NCBI GenBank assembly: GCA_018261735.1
Contig: JAGTRM010000010.1
Coordinates: forward strand, 1 to 64,000
Origin: Pseudomonadota bacterium
GTDB taxonomy: Bacteria > Pseudomonadota > Gammaproteobacteria > Burkholderiales > Chitinibacteraceae
Direction of reading: 5' to 3'
DNA length: 64,000 bases
The notes beneath the pieces are model-generated. The model was not told where the DNA came from and searched no databases. It saw nothing but the letters and a program-made list of their open reading frames with translations. The translations under genes were made by a program, and so were the position numbers. Shown in pieces: positions 57,596 to 64,000 of this stretch. The first letter of the stretch is position 1, and every line of letters starts with the position of its first letter.

Positions 57596-58903
57596 ATGGC
57601 AACCACGATTACCCGCGTTCATGTTCGCGACATCCGCTTCCCGACCTCGAAAAGCATGGATGGCTCCGACGCCATGAATTCCACGTCGGACTACTCCGCC
57701 ACCTATGTCACGCTGGAAACCGATTCCGCCGACGGCCTGCAGGGTCACGGCCTGACCTTCACCATCGGCCGCGGTAACGACCTGTGCGTGGAGGCGGTGA
57801 AAGCACTTTCCAAGCTGTTCGTCACCGGCCGCACTCTGGAAAGCATCACCGCCAACTTCGGCGCCTACTGGCACGAAATTGTCGCCGGTGATTGCCAATT
57901 GCGCTGGGTCGGTCCGGAAAAAGGCGTAGTGCATCTGGCCACTGCCGCCATCATCAACGCGATCTGGGATCTGTGGGCCAAGAAGGAAGGCAAACCGGTC
58001 TGGAAACTGCTGGTGGACATGAGCCCGGAAGACCTGGTGCGCTGCATCGACTTCACCTTCCTGACCGATGTACTGACCCCGCAGGAAGCGATCGCGATGC
58101 TGCGCCGCGTGGCACCGGGCAAGGCCCAACGCGAGAAGGAAATGCTGGAACAAGGCTTTCCCGGCTATACCACGGCCGCCGGCTGGCTCGGTTATTCCGA
58201 AGAGAAAATGCGCCGTCTGGCGCGTGAAGCCGTCGATGCTGGCTGGACCCACCTCAAGCAGAAAGTCGGCGCCGATATCGAGCAGGACATGCGCCGCGCC
58301 CGCATCCTGCGCGAGGAACTCGGTTGGGATCGCAAGCTGATGATGGATGCCAACCAGACCTGGGATACCGACCAGGCCATTACCAACATGCGCCGCTTGG
58401 CGGAGTTCGACCCGTGGTGGATCGAAGAGCCGACCAGCCCGGACGACGTTCTCGGCCATGCCGCGATCCGTGAGCGCATCCATCCGATCGGCGTCGCCAC
58501 CGGCGAGCATGCCCACAACCGCGTGATGTTCAAGCAGTTCTTCCAGGCCGGCGCCATGGATTTCTGCCAGCTCGATCCGGCGCGCCTGGGCGGTCTGAAC
58601 GAAGTGCTGGCGGTGGTGCTGATGGCAGCCAAGTTCGGCGTGCCGGTCTGCCCGCACGGCGGCGGTGTCGGGCTGTGCCAGTATTCGCAGAATATCGTGC
58701 TGTTCGACTACATCGCGGTGTCGGCCTCGCTGGAAAACCGCGTGCTGGAATACGTCGACCACCTGCACGAAAACTTCCTCGAACCGATCGTGATCAGGCG
58801 CGGCCGCTACATACCGCCCAAGCAACCGGGTTACAGCGTGACCATGAAGGAATCCTCACTCAGGCATTTTGAATATCCGCACGGAGCGGAATGGCAAGCC
58901 TAA
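57596..58903 (+). CDS. L-fuconate dehydratase-like enolase-superfamily enzyme
   Basis: This 435-residue protein aligns along its length with Xanthomonas FucD: FPTSKSMDGSDAMN near the N-terminus, QLRWVGPEKGVVH, GYTTAAGWLGYSEEKM, IEEPTSPDDVLGHAAIR and HGGGVGLCQYSQ. Catalytic features of the mandelate-racemase subgroup are present: KxK at 221-223, metal ligands D251, E277, E304 and general base H354. FucD dehydrates L-fuconate and some related aldonates to 2-keto-3-deoxy acids. It is last in the TRAP operon, followed by a terminator. Confidence 0.92.
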   Translation: MATTITRVHVRDIRFPTSKSMDGSDAMNSTSDYSATYVTLETDSADGLQGHGLTFTIGRGNDLCVEAVKALSKLFVTGRTLESITANFGAYWHEIVAGDCQLRWVGPEKGVVHLATAAIINAIWDLWAKKEGKPVWKLLVDMSPEDLVRCIDFTFLTDVLTPQEAIAMLRRVAPGKAQREKEMLEQGFPGYTTAAGWLGYSEEKMRRLAREAVDAGWTHLKQKVGADIEQDMRRARILREELGWDRKLMMDANQTWDTDQAITNMRRLAEFDPWWIEEPTSPDDVLGHAAIRERIHPIGVATGEHAHNRVMFKQFFQAGAMDFCQLDPARLGGLNEVLAVVLMAAKFGVPVCPHGGGVGLCQYSQNIVLFDYIAVSASLENRVLEYVDHLHENFLEPIVIRRGRYIPPKQPGYSVTMKESSLRHFEYPHGAEWQA

Positions 58904-58954
58904 GCGCAGCCCATCCAAACAAGGTCTTGACCAGACCCAAGAAAGCCCTCTTTG

Positions 58955-59001
58955 CCCGGCATGCCAGCGAACCTCCCTCGACGCTGGTCTGCCGGGTTTT
59001 T
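58955..59001 (+). terminator. Rho-independent terminator of the sugar-acid operon
   Basis: CCCGGCA-TGCCAGCG (58955-58969) and CGCTGG-TC-TGCCGGG (58982-58996) pair over about 13 positions with a central two-base mismatch and are followed by TTTTT. Confidence 0.8.
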
Positions 59002-59132
59002 CTGCCTTTGATCGACCACGTCAGTCCAGTGATGATCGGGTTATCCCTTAGCCTATTCGTTTGAGCTACAATCCTGCGATTAGGACAATTAACCAGACCC
59101 ATTTGTGATCGTTGAATCAAGGAGAATACAAG

Positions 59133-60053
59133 ATGTCGATGGCGGACCGTGACGGCGTTATCTGGTATGACGGCAAGCTGGTGCCGTGGCGCGAAGCCAC
59201 CACCCACGTGCTGACCCACACCCTGCACTATGGCATGGGCGTATTCGAGGGCGTGCGTGCCTATGAAACCGCCAAGGGCGCAGCGATTTTCCGCTTGCAG
59301 GACCACACCACCCGCCTGTTCCGCTCGGCCCACATCCTGGGCATGAAGCTGCCGTACAGCAAGGAAGAGATCAACGCCGCCCAGCTCGCGGTGATCCGCG
59401 AAAACAAGCTGAAATCCGGCTACCTGCGCCCGATGGCCTTCTACGGCCCGGCCAAGCTCGGCATCGCGCCGCCGGTGGACGATGTGCACGTGATCGTCGC
59501 CGCCTGGCCGTGGGGTGCTTACCTTGGCGCCGAAGCGCTGGAAAAGGGCATCCGCGTCAAGACTTCCAGCTTCAGCCGCCACCATGTGAACGTCACCATG
59601 TGCAAGGCCAAGGCCAACGGTAACTACATGAACTCGATCCTGGCGCACCAGGAAGTGGCCGCCGACGGCTACGATGAAGCGCTGCTGCTGGATGTCGACG
59701 GTTTCGTGGCCGAAGGCTCCGGGGAAAACATCTTCATCGTGCGCAACGGCAAGGTTTACACGCCGGACCTGACCAGCTGCCTCGACGGCATCACCCGCAA
59801 CACCGTCTCCCTGATCATCGAGGAAATGGGCCTGCAGCTGATCGAAAAACGCATCACCCGCGATGAAATCTACGTCGCCGACGAAGCATTCTTTACCGGC
59901 ACCGCCGCTGAAATCACCCCGATCCGCGAGCTCGACAACCGCGCGATCGGCATCGGCAGCCGCGGCCCGATCACGACCGAAATCCAGAAGCGCTATTTCG
60001 ACATCGTGCAAGGCCGCGACGAGAAGCGCGCCGACTGGCTGGCACTGGCGTAA
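59133..60053 (+). CDS. ilvE: Branched-chain amino acid aminotransferase IlvE
   Basis: This 306-residue fold-type IV PLP enzyme catalyses the last step of Ile, Leu and Val synthesis. The PLP-lysine segment is CKAKANGNYMNS, followed by DGFVAEGSGENIFIVRNGK, and TSCLDGITRNTV and FFTGTAAEITPI complete the active site. AAGGAG lies 8 bases before ATG 59133; a further ATG follows two codons later. It is followed by a zf-CHCC gene. Confidence 0.96.
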   Translation: MSMADRDGVIWYDGKLVPWREATTHVLTHTLHYGMGVFEGVRAYETAKGAAIFRLQDHTTRLFRSAHILGMKLPYSKEEINAAQLAVIRENKLKSGYLRPMAFYGPAKLGIAPPVDDVHVIVAAWPWGAYLGAEALEKGIRVKTSSFSRHHVNVTMCKAKANGNYMNSILAHQEVAADGYDEALLLDVDGFVAEGSGENIFIVRNGKVYTPDLTSCLDGITRNTVSLIIEEMGLQLIEKRITRDEIYVADEAFFTGTAAEITPIRELDNRAIGIGSRGPITTEIQKRYFDIVQGRDEKRADWLALA

Positions 60054-60067
60054 GCGATTGCACCAAG

Positions 60068-60083
60068 GGGCGGCATGCCGCCC
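60068..60083. other. Perfect 16-nt palindrome between ilvE and the zinc-finger gene
   Basis: GGGCGGCATGCCGCCC is an exact palindrome 15 bp after the ilvE stop. Without a T-run it is a weak terminator or processing signal candidate. Confidence 0.4.
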
Positions 60084-60104
60084 TGCACTACTGGAGACAC
60101 TAAA

Positions 60105-60308
60105 ATGACTGCACTCAAAGAAAATACGCAGCGCGAAATCGAAGTCACCGCCCACGACCTGCCGTTGCATTGCCCGATGCCGGACATGGTGAAGTGGAAC
60201 AGCCACCCGCGCGTGTTTCTCGATATCGCGACGACCGGCGAAGCGCTTTGCCCGTATTGCGGCACCAAGTACCGGCTAAAGGCCGGCGAAGTCATCAAGC
60301 AGCATTGA
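60105..60308 (+). CDS. zf-CHCC zinc-finger protein
   Basis: This 67-residue protein has the zf-CHCC pattern: Cys in LHCPMP, His in SHPRVFLDI and the pair CPYCG. It is the bacterial relative of the mitochondrial complex I accessory subunit NDUFS6. Such proteins are often encoded beside ilvE in Betaproteobacteria. Its role here is unknown; a link with the nuo operon is only suggested by the family. GGAG lies upstream of ATG 60105. Confidence 0.88.
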   Translation: MTALKENTQREIEVTAHDLPLHCPMPDMVKWNSHPRVFLDIATTGEALCPYCGTKYRLKAGEVIKQH

Positions 60309-60327
60309 TAGATTTTATTTGCAAGAA

Positions 60328-60351
60328 CAAAGCGGCCGGCGTGCCGCTTTG
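60328..60351 (+). terminator. Terminator-like hairpin before waaF
   Basis: CAAAGCGGC (60328-60336) and GCCGCTTTG (60343-60351) form a perfect 9-bp stem with a 6-nt loop. It is only 16 bp before the waaF start, so it may be a weak terminator or affect waaF translation. Confidence 0.45.
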
Positions 60352-60366
60352 CGCATTTGGAACCCG

Positions 60367-61389
60367 ATGAAAAAAATCCTGATCATCGCCCCGGCCTGGA
60401 TCGGCGACGCCATCATGGCGCAGCCGTTGTACCGGCGCCTGCATGCGCGCCACCCGGGCCTGACACTCGATGTGCTCGCCCCGGCCTGGACCCGCGCCGT
60501 GCATGCGCGCATGCCCGAAGTCAGCGAAACCTTCGACAACCCGTTCGGCCATGGCGAGCTGAAACTCGGCGCACGCTGGAAGCTGGCGCGCGAGCTGAAG
60601 CAGCGCCGCTACGACCAGGCGATCGTGTTACCCAACTCGCTCAAGTCCGCGCTGATTCCGTTCTTTGCCGGCATTCCCGTGCGCAGCGGCTGGGTCGGCG
60701 AGATGCGCTACGGCCTGCTCAACGATGCACGCGTACTCGATCCGCAACTTCTTCCCATGATGGTCGAGCGCTTCGCCGCGCTGGCCGAAGAAGCGAGCCA
60801 GCCCCTGCAACGCCCGGTGCCCTACCCGCAACTGGTGGTCGATGCCCACTCCCGCCAGCAGGCACTGCAGGAACTGGGGTTGGACACTGCGCAACCGGCG
60901 ATCGCCTTCTGCCCCGGCGCAGAATACGGCCCGGCCAAACGCTGGCCAGCGCAGCACATGGCGGCGCTGGCGCGCGAACTACTGGCTGAGGGCAAGCAGG
61001 TCTGGCTGTTCGGTTCGGGCAAGGATGCCGAAGTGGCCAACGAAATCGCCAGTCTCGCACCCGGCTGCGTGAACCTTTGTGGCAAAACCAGCCTGGGCGC
61101 CGCCATCGACCTGCTCTCGGCCACTGCCGCGGTCGTGACCAACGATTCCGGCCTGATGCACATGGCCGCTGCGCTGGATCGCCCGATTGCCGCGGTTTAC
61201 GGTTCGAGCTCGCCGCAATTCACGCCGCCCTTGTCCGACCGCGCCAAAATCGTGACCCTCAATCTCGAATGCAGCCCGTGCTTCAAGCGCACCTGTCCGC
61301 TCGGCCACCTGAACTGCCTGAATAACCTCGGTCCCGAGCGCGTGAAAGCCGCGCTGGCCGAACTAATCCCCGACCTTATCAAGGCTTAA
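60367..61389 (+). CDS. waaF: ADP-heptose:LPS heptosyltransferase II
   Basis: This 340-residue GT9 glycosyltransferase adds the second heptose to the LPS inner core. Family segments are MKKILIIAPAWIGDAIMAQP at the start, the ADP-heptose-binding FCPGAEYGPAKRWP and VVTNDSGLMHMAAALDRP, and the C-terminal CSPCFKRTCPLGHLNCL. ATG 60367 gives the conserved N-terminus; a frame starting at 60319 reads through the hairpin. aroA follows after 3 bp. Confidence 0.93.
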   Translation: MKKILIIAPAWIGDAIMAQPLYRRLHARHPGLTLDVLAPAWTRAVHARMPEVSETFDNPFGHGELKLGARWKLARELKQRRYDQAIVLPNSLKSALIPFFAGIPVRSGWVGEMRYGLLNDARVLDPQLLPMMVERFAALAEEASQPLQRPVPYPQLVVDAHSRQQALQELGLDTAQPAIAFCPGAEYGPAKRWPAQHMAALARELLAEGKQVWLFGSGKDAEVANEIASLAPGCVNLCGKTSLGAAIDLLSATAAVVTNDSGLMHMAAALDRPIAAVYGSSSPQFTPPLSDRAKIVTLNLECSPCFKRTCPLGHLNCLNNLGPERVKAALAELIPDLIKA

Positions 61390-61392
61390 ACC

Positions 61393-62688
61393 ATGGAATT
61401 TCTCGATCTCGCCCCGATAGCCCGCGTCAACGGCACCGTGGTTCTGCCCGGCTCGAAGAGCATCTCCAACCGCATCCTGCTGCTGGCCGCCTTGGCACAA
61501 GGCACTACTGAAGTGAAAGGGCTGCTGGCCTCGGACGATACCCAGCGCATGCTTGAAGCGCTGCAGCAACTCGGCGTGAACTGGGTGCAGCAGGGCGACT
61601 CGAGCGATTTTTCAGTGCCCGGCATCGGCGGCCCGTTCCCGGTCAAGGAAGCCGATCTGTTCCTCGGCAACGCGGGCACCGCGTTTCGCCCGCTGACCGC
61701 TGCACTGGCCCTGGCCGGCGGCAGCTACCAGATGCGCGGCGTGCCGCGCATGCACGAGCGCCCGATCGGTGACCTCGTTGACGCTCTGCGCGCGGTCGGC
61801 GCGGACATCACGTATCTCGGCAATGAAGGCTTTCCGCCATTGGCGATCAAGCCGGCCAGCATCGAGGCCGGGCGCCGCGTGCCGGTCAAGGGCAATGTGT
61901 CGAGCCAGTTCCTGACCGCCTTGCTGATGGCGCTGCCGCTAACCGGCGAAGATGTGACGATCGAAGTGGTCGGCGAGCTGATTTCCAAGCCGTATATCGA
62001 AATCACGCTGAACCTGATGGCCAAGTTCGGCGTGAAGGTCGAGCGACGCGAATGGCGCGAATTCTTCATTCCCGGCGGGCAGACGTATGTCAGCCCGGGC
62101 TTGGTGCACGTGGAAGGCGATGCCTCGTCGGCTTCGTATTTCCTCGCGGCCGGCGCGATTGGCGGCGGCGCGGTGCGCGTCGAAGGCGTGGGCAGCGAGA
62201 GCATCCAGGGCGACAAGCGCTTCGCCGAAGTCCTGGAAATGATGGGCGCCCGGATCAGCTGGGGCGCGAACCATATCGAGGCCGCTCCGCCGGCTACTGG
62301 CCGCCTGAAAGCGCTCGATGTCGACCTGAACCACATCCCCGATGCCGCGATGACCATCGCGATTGCCGCGCTGTTTGCCGACGGCACCACCACGATCCGC
62401 AACATCGCCAGCTGGCGCGTGAAGGAAACCGACCGCCTGAGCGCGATGGCAACCGAGCTGCGCAAGGTCGGCGCGACGGTCGAAGAAGGCCAGGACTCTA
62501 TCCGTGTCACGCCGCCCGCCGCGTTGATTCCGAATGCCGCGATCGGCACCTACGACGATCACCGCATGGCAATGTGCTTCTCGCTCGTCGCCTTGGGCGG
62601 CGTGCCGGTGCGCATTCTGGACCCGGGCTGCACCGCCAAGACCTTCCCGACCTATTTCGACGAACTGGCGCGGATCGCCGGGGAATAA
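61393..62688 (+). CDS. aroA: 3-phosphoshikimate 1-carboxyvinyltransferase (EPSP synthase)
   Basis: This 431-residue enzyme is the sixth step of the shikimate pathway. It has the two-domain fold with active-site segments [87 protein letters not shown] and [12 protein letters not shown]. The [11 protein letters not shown] segment is of the ordinary class I (E. coli-like) type. It is tightly linked to waaF and followed by a shared terminator. Confidence 0.96.
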   Translation: MEFLDLAPIARVNGTVVLPGSKSISNRILLLAALAQGTTEVKGLLASDDTQRMLEALQQLGVNWVQQGDSSDFSVPGIGGPFPVKEADLFLGNAGTAFRPLTAALALAGGSYQMRGVPRMHERPIGDLVDALRAVGADITYLGNEGFPPLAIKPASIEAGRRVPVKGNVSSQFLTALLMALPLTGEDVTIEVVGELISKPYIEITLNLMAKFGVKVERREWREFFIPGGQTYVSPGLVHVEGDASSASYFLAAGAIGGGAVRVEGVGSESIQGDKRFAEVLEMMGARISWGANHIEAAPPATGRLKALDVDLNHIPDAAMTIAIAALFADGTTTIRNIASWRVKETDRLSAMATELRKVGATVEEGQDSIRVTPPAALIPNAAIGTYDDHRMAMCFSLVALGGVPVRILDPGCTAKTFPTYFDELARIAGE

Positions 62689-62714
62689 ACAAACGCTGTT
62701 CTAAACAACCGATA

Positions 62715-62769
62715 TTCGCCGGCTTTGCCATCCCCGCCATTCAGACCCGGGGCATGGCCAGCCGGCGAA
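62715..62769. terminator. Bidirectional hairpin after aroA
   Basis: TTCGCCGGCT (62715-62724) and AGCCGGCGAA (62760-62769) are perfect inverted arms enclosing a smaller GCCAT/ATGGC and CCCG/CGGG structure. It lies between convergent genes. Confidence 0.6.
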
Positions 62770-62776
62770 ATTCATT

Positions 62777-63109
62777 TCAGCGGCGCTTTTTCTTCTTGCT
62801 GACCACCGGCTTTTTTCCTGCCGGTTTTTGCGTTACTGCTTTGCTGCTCACTATTTTCTTTGTCGAGGTTTTGGCCGAGCGCTTGGCAACCGGCTTGGCT
62901 GCAATCTTTTTGCCCGATGTTACCTTGGGCGAGGTACGGACTAGCGTCTGGTTGCTCACCTTGATGGGCGCAGCGGGAGCGGCTTTCTTTGCCAATTGCG
63001 GCGCAGCCGCCGGCTCATCGAACGGCAGCGGCGCATCTTTTTCTTCAGCCTGTGCCTGGGTGGTCAACGCGCCCAGCACCAGCAAACCTGCAATCCATTT
63101 CAAAAACAT
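62777..63109 (-). CDS. Small exported Lys/Ala-rich basic protein
   Basis: This 110-residue protein has a signal peptide (1-21, LGALTTQAQA), an acidic/Pro-Ala stretch (22-50) and a strongly basic, low-complexity tail of Lys, Ala, Ser and Thr (to KKKKRR). The tail resembles histone H1-like or AlgP-like repeats, but the signal peptide argues for an exported protein. No known family is assigned. The function of the tail (binding of wall, LPS or DNA) is open. It follows the GH3 gene on the same strand. Confidence 0.65.
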   Translation of the reverse strand: MFLKWIAGLLVLGALTTQAQAEEKDAPLPFDEPAAAPQLAKKAAPAAPIKVSNQTLVRTSPKVTSGKKIAAKPVAKRSAKTSTKKIVSSKAVTQKPAGKKPVVSKKKKRR

Positions 63110-63154
63110 CGCTTTATTCCTTATCGCCGCAGCGGCGGCGTTTCTAATCCAGAT

Positions 63155-64000
63155 TTATTCCTGCCGCGCCAGCAAGGCATCGGCCAGGGCAAGCAACATT
63201 GCCGGGCGGTTGGAGCAGCCAGCAAGCCGGCCCCGCGCCTGCGGCTGCAGATCCATGTCATACGGCAAACGCCCGGCAACCAGCCAGGTCTTGCTGCCGG
63301 GCAAGGCGGCCAGCAAGGCCTGCTGCTCCGGCCAGAGCACGGCGTTGTAGCTGACACAGACCACTTGACCGGCATCTCGCGCATGCTCCAACGCGACAAC
63401 CATGTCGGCGGTTGACGGCGCCAGCGGCAAGCGCAATTCACGGACAGTCATTCCACGATTGGCCAAACAGCCACCCAACGTATCTTCGCCCACGCTGACC
63501 ACATCAATTTCCGTGTGCTCGCGCACTTCGAGCGTGATGACCAGTACCGGCTGCACCGGATCGAGCCGGATTGGCTCGCCCTGCCAGACAATCGCAGCAG
63601 CATGTATCCGCCGCGACAGCGCCAGGCTTTGTGGTTGGGCGATGTGGCTGGCGACATCAAACGGCAATGCGCGCCAGCCGGCCATGCCGCGCGCCTGCTT
63701 GAGCTTGAGAATGCGCGCCAACGATTCGTCGATGCGCGCTTCACTGATTTCGCCTTTTTCCACCGCAGCGCAAAGCGCTTCGATCACTGCCACTTGCCGA
63801 TCCTCGCGATGCGAAACCAGCAGTACATCGACTCCGGCCTTGAAAGCGCGTACGGCGCCTTCGACTACGCCAACCCCTTCGGCAATCGCGGCCATTTCCA
63901 GGCAATCGGTAAAGACCACGCCATCGAAGCCAAGTTCCCGGCGCAGCAAACCCGTCATGACCGCCGGCGACAAGGTGGAAGGCGTGTCGGGATCGGGTTC
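63155..64000 (-). CDS. Glycoside hydrolase family 3 protein, NagZ-like (5' end beyond window)
   Basis: The C-terminal about 282 residues of a GH3 enzyme are visible; the gene enters from the right edge. LSPAVMTGLLRRELGFDGVVFTDCLEM carries the nucleophile Asp of the family, and AFKAGVDVLLVSHREDRQV closes the barrel. About 165 residues then form a second domain (from about SLALSRRIHAAAIVWQGEP), so the protein is longer than the single-domain NagZ of E. coli and more like two-domain beta-N-acetylhexosaminidases. A role in peptidoglycan recycling is likely but unproven. Confidence 0.83.
   Translation of the reverse strand, partial: EPDPDTPSTLSPAVMTGLLRRELGFDGVVFTDCLEMAAIAEGVGVVEGAVRAFKAGVDVLLVSHREDRQVAVIEALCAAVEKGEISEARIDESLARILKLKQARGMAGWRALPFDVASHIAQPQSLALSRRIHAAAIVWQGEPIRLDPVQPVLVITLEVREHTEIDVVSVGEDTLGGCLANRGMTVRELRLPLAPSTADMVVALEHARDAGQVVCVSYNAVLWPEQQALLAALPGSKTWLVAGRLPYDMDLQPQARGRLAGCSNRPAMLLALADALLARQE

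Overview
The window is chromosomal DNA of a betaproteobacterium. Evidence for this is the complete 14-gene nuo cluster followed by a DUF2818 gene, the thrS-infC-rpmI-rplT-pheS-pheT-ihfA-merR order, the protein sequences, and moderate-to-high GC with a few AT-rich islands. My guess, from overall protein resemblance only, is the Nitrosomonadales/Gallionellales side of the class. Almost everything is coding, and there is no CRISPR array, prophage or insertion sequence.

Layout. 1-4750: a 42-residue remnant of an RlmL-type RNA methyltransferase, comEA, and the convergent phosphate importer pstSCAB on the minus strand, without phoU. 4750-5206: secG and tRNA-Leu(GAG). 5325-19808: nuoA-N, proton-pumping NADH:quinone oxidoreductase, tightly packed with several start/stop overlaps. 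A REP-like palindrome lies between nuoM and nuoN. 19862-21033: DUF2818 and DUF2520 proteins. 21053-22771: two minus-strand PAP2 phosphatase-type membrane enzymes. 22830-23332: an AT-rich, almost gene-free stretch. 23333-37336: a full Tad/Flp pilus locus with two small Flp pilins, prepilin peptidase, an AAA+ ATPase of unknown role, CpaB, the secretin CpaC, a lipoprotein, three TadE/TadG-type pseudopilins, CpaE, CpaF, TadB, TadC, a TadD lipoprotein and a small membrane protein.

37535-45320: tRNA-Val(GAC), then the translation operon thrS-infC-rpmI-rplT-pheS-pheT-ihfA-merR, then tRNA-Pro(GGG). Three regulatory points stand out here. A 13-residue leader peptide with five consecutive Thr codons lies ahead of an intrinsic terminator upstream of thrS. 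infC appears to start at AUA. A nested, highly structured element lies between the rplT terminator and pheS. 45382-48479: an accessory segment with a divergent MFS exporter/LysR pair and two unrecognised genes. 48732-52504: rlmD and a PAS-GAF-GGDEF-EAL protein.

52533-58903: a sugar-acid catabolic island with a LysR regulator divergent from a TRAP transporter (dctPQM), a zinc-type dehydrogenase and an L-fuconate dehydratase-like enolase-superfamily enzyme. 59133-64000: ilvE, a zf-CHCC zinc-finger protein, waaF and aroA, then on the minus strand a small Lys/Ala-rich exported protein and a GH3 glycosidase cut by the window edge.

Housekeeping modules (respiration, translation, phosphate uptake, LPS and shikimate) alternate with accessory modules (Tad pilus, exporter/LysR, sugar-acid island). 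Start codons below were chosen from Shine-Dalgarno placement and overlap with the preceding gene, so many differ from the longest possible frame.
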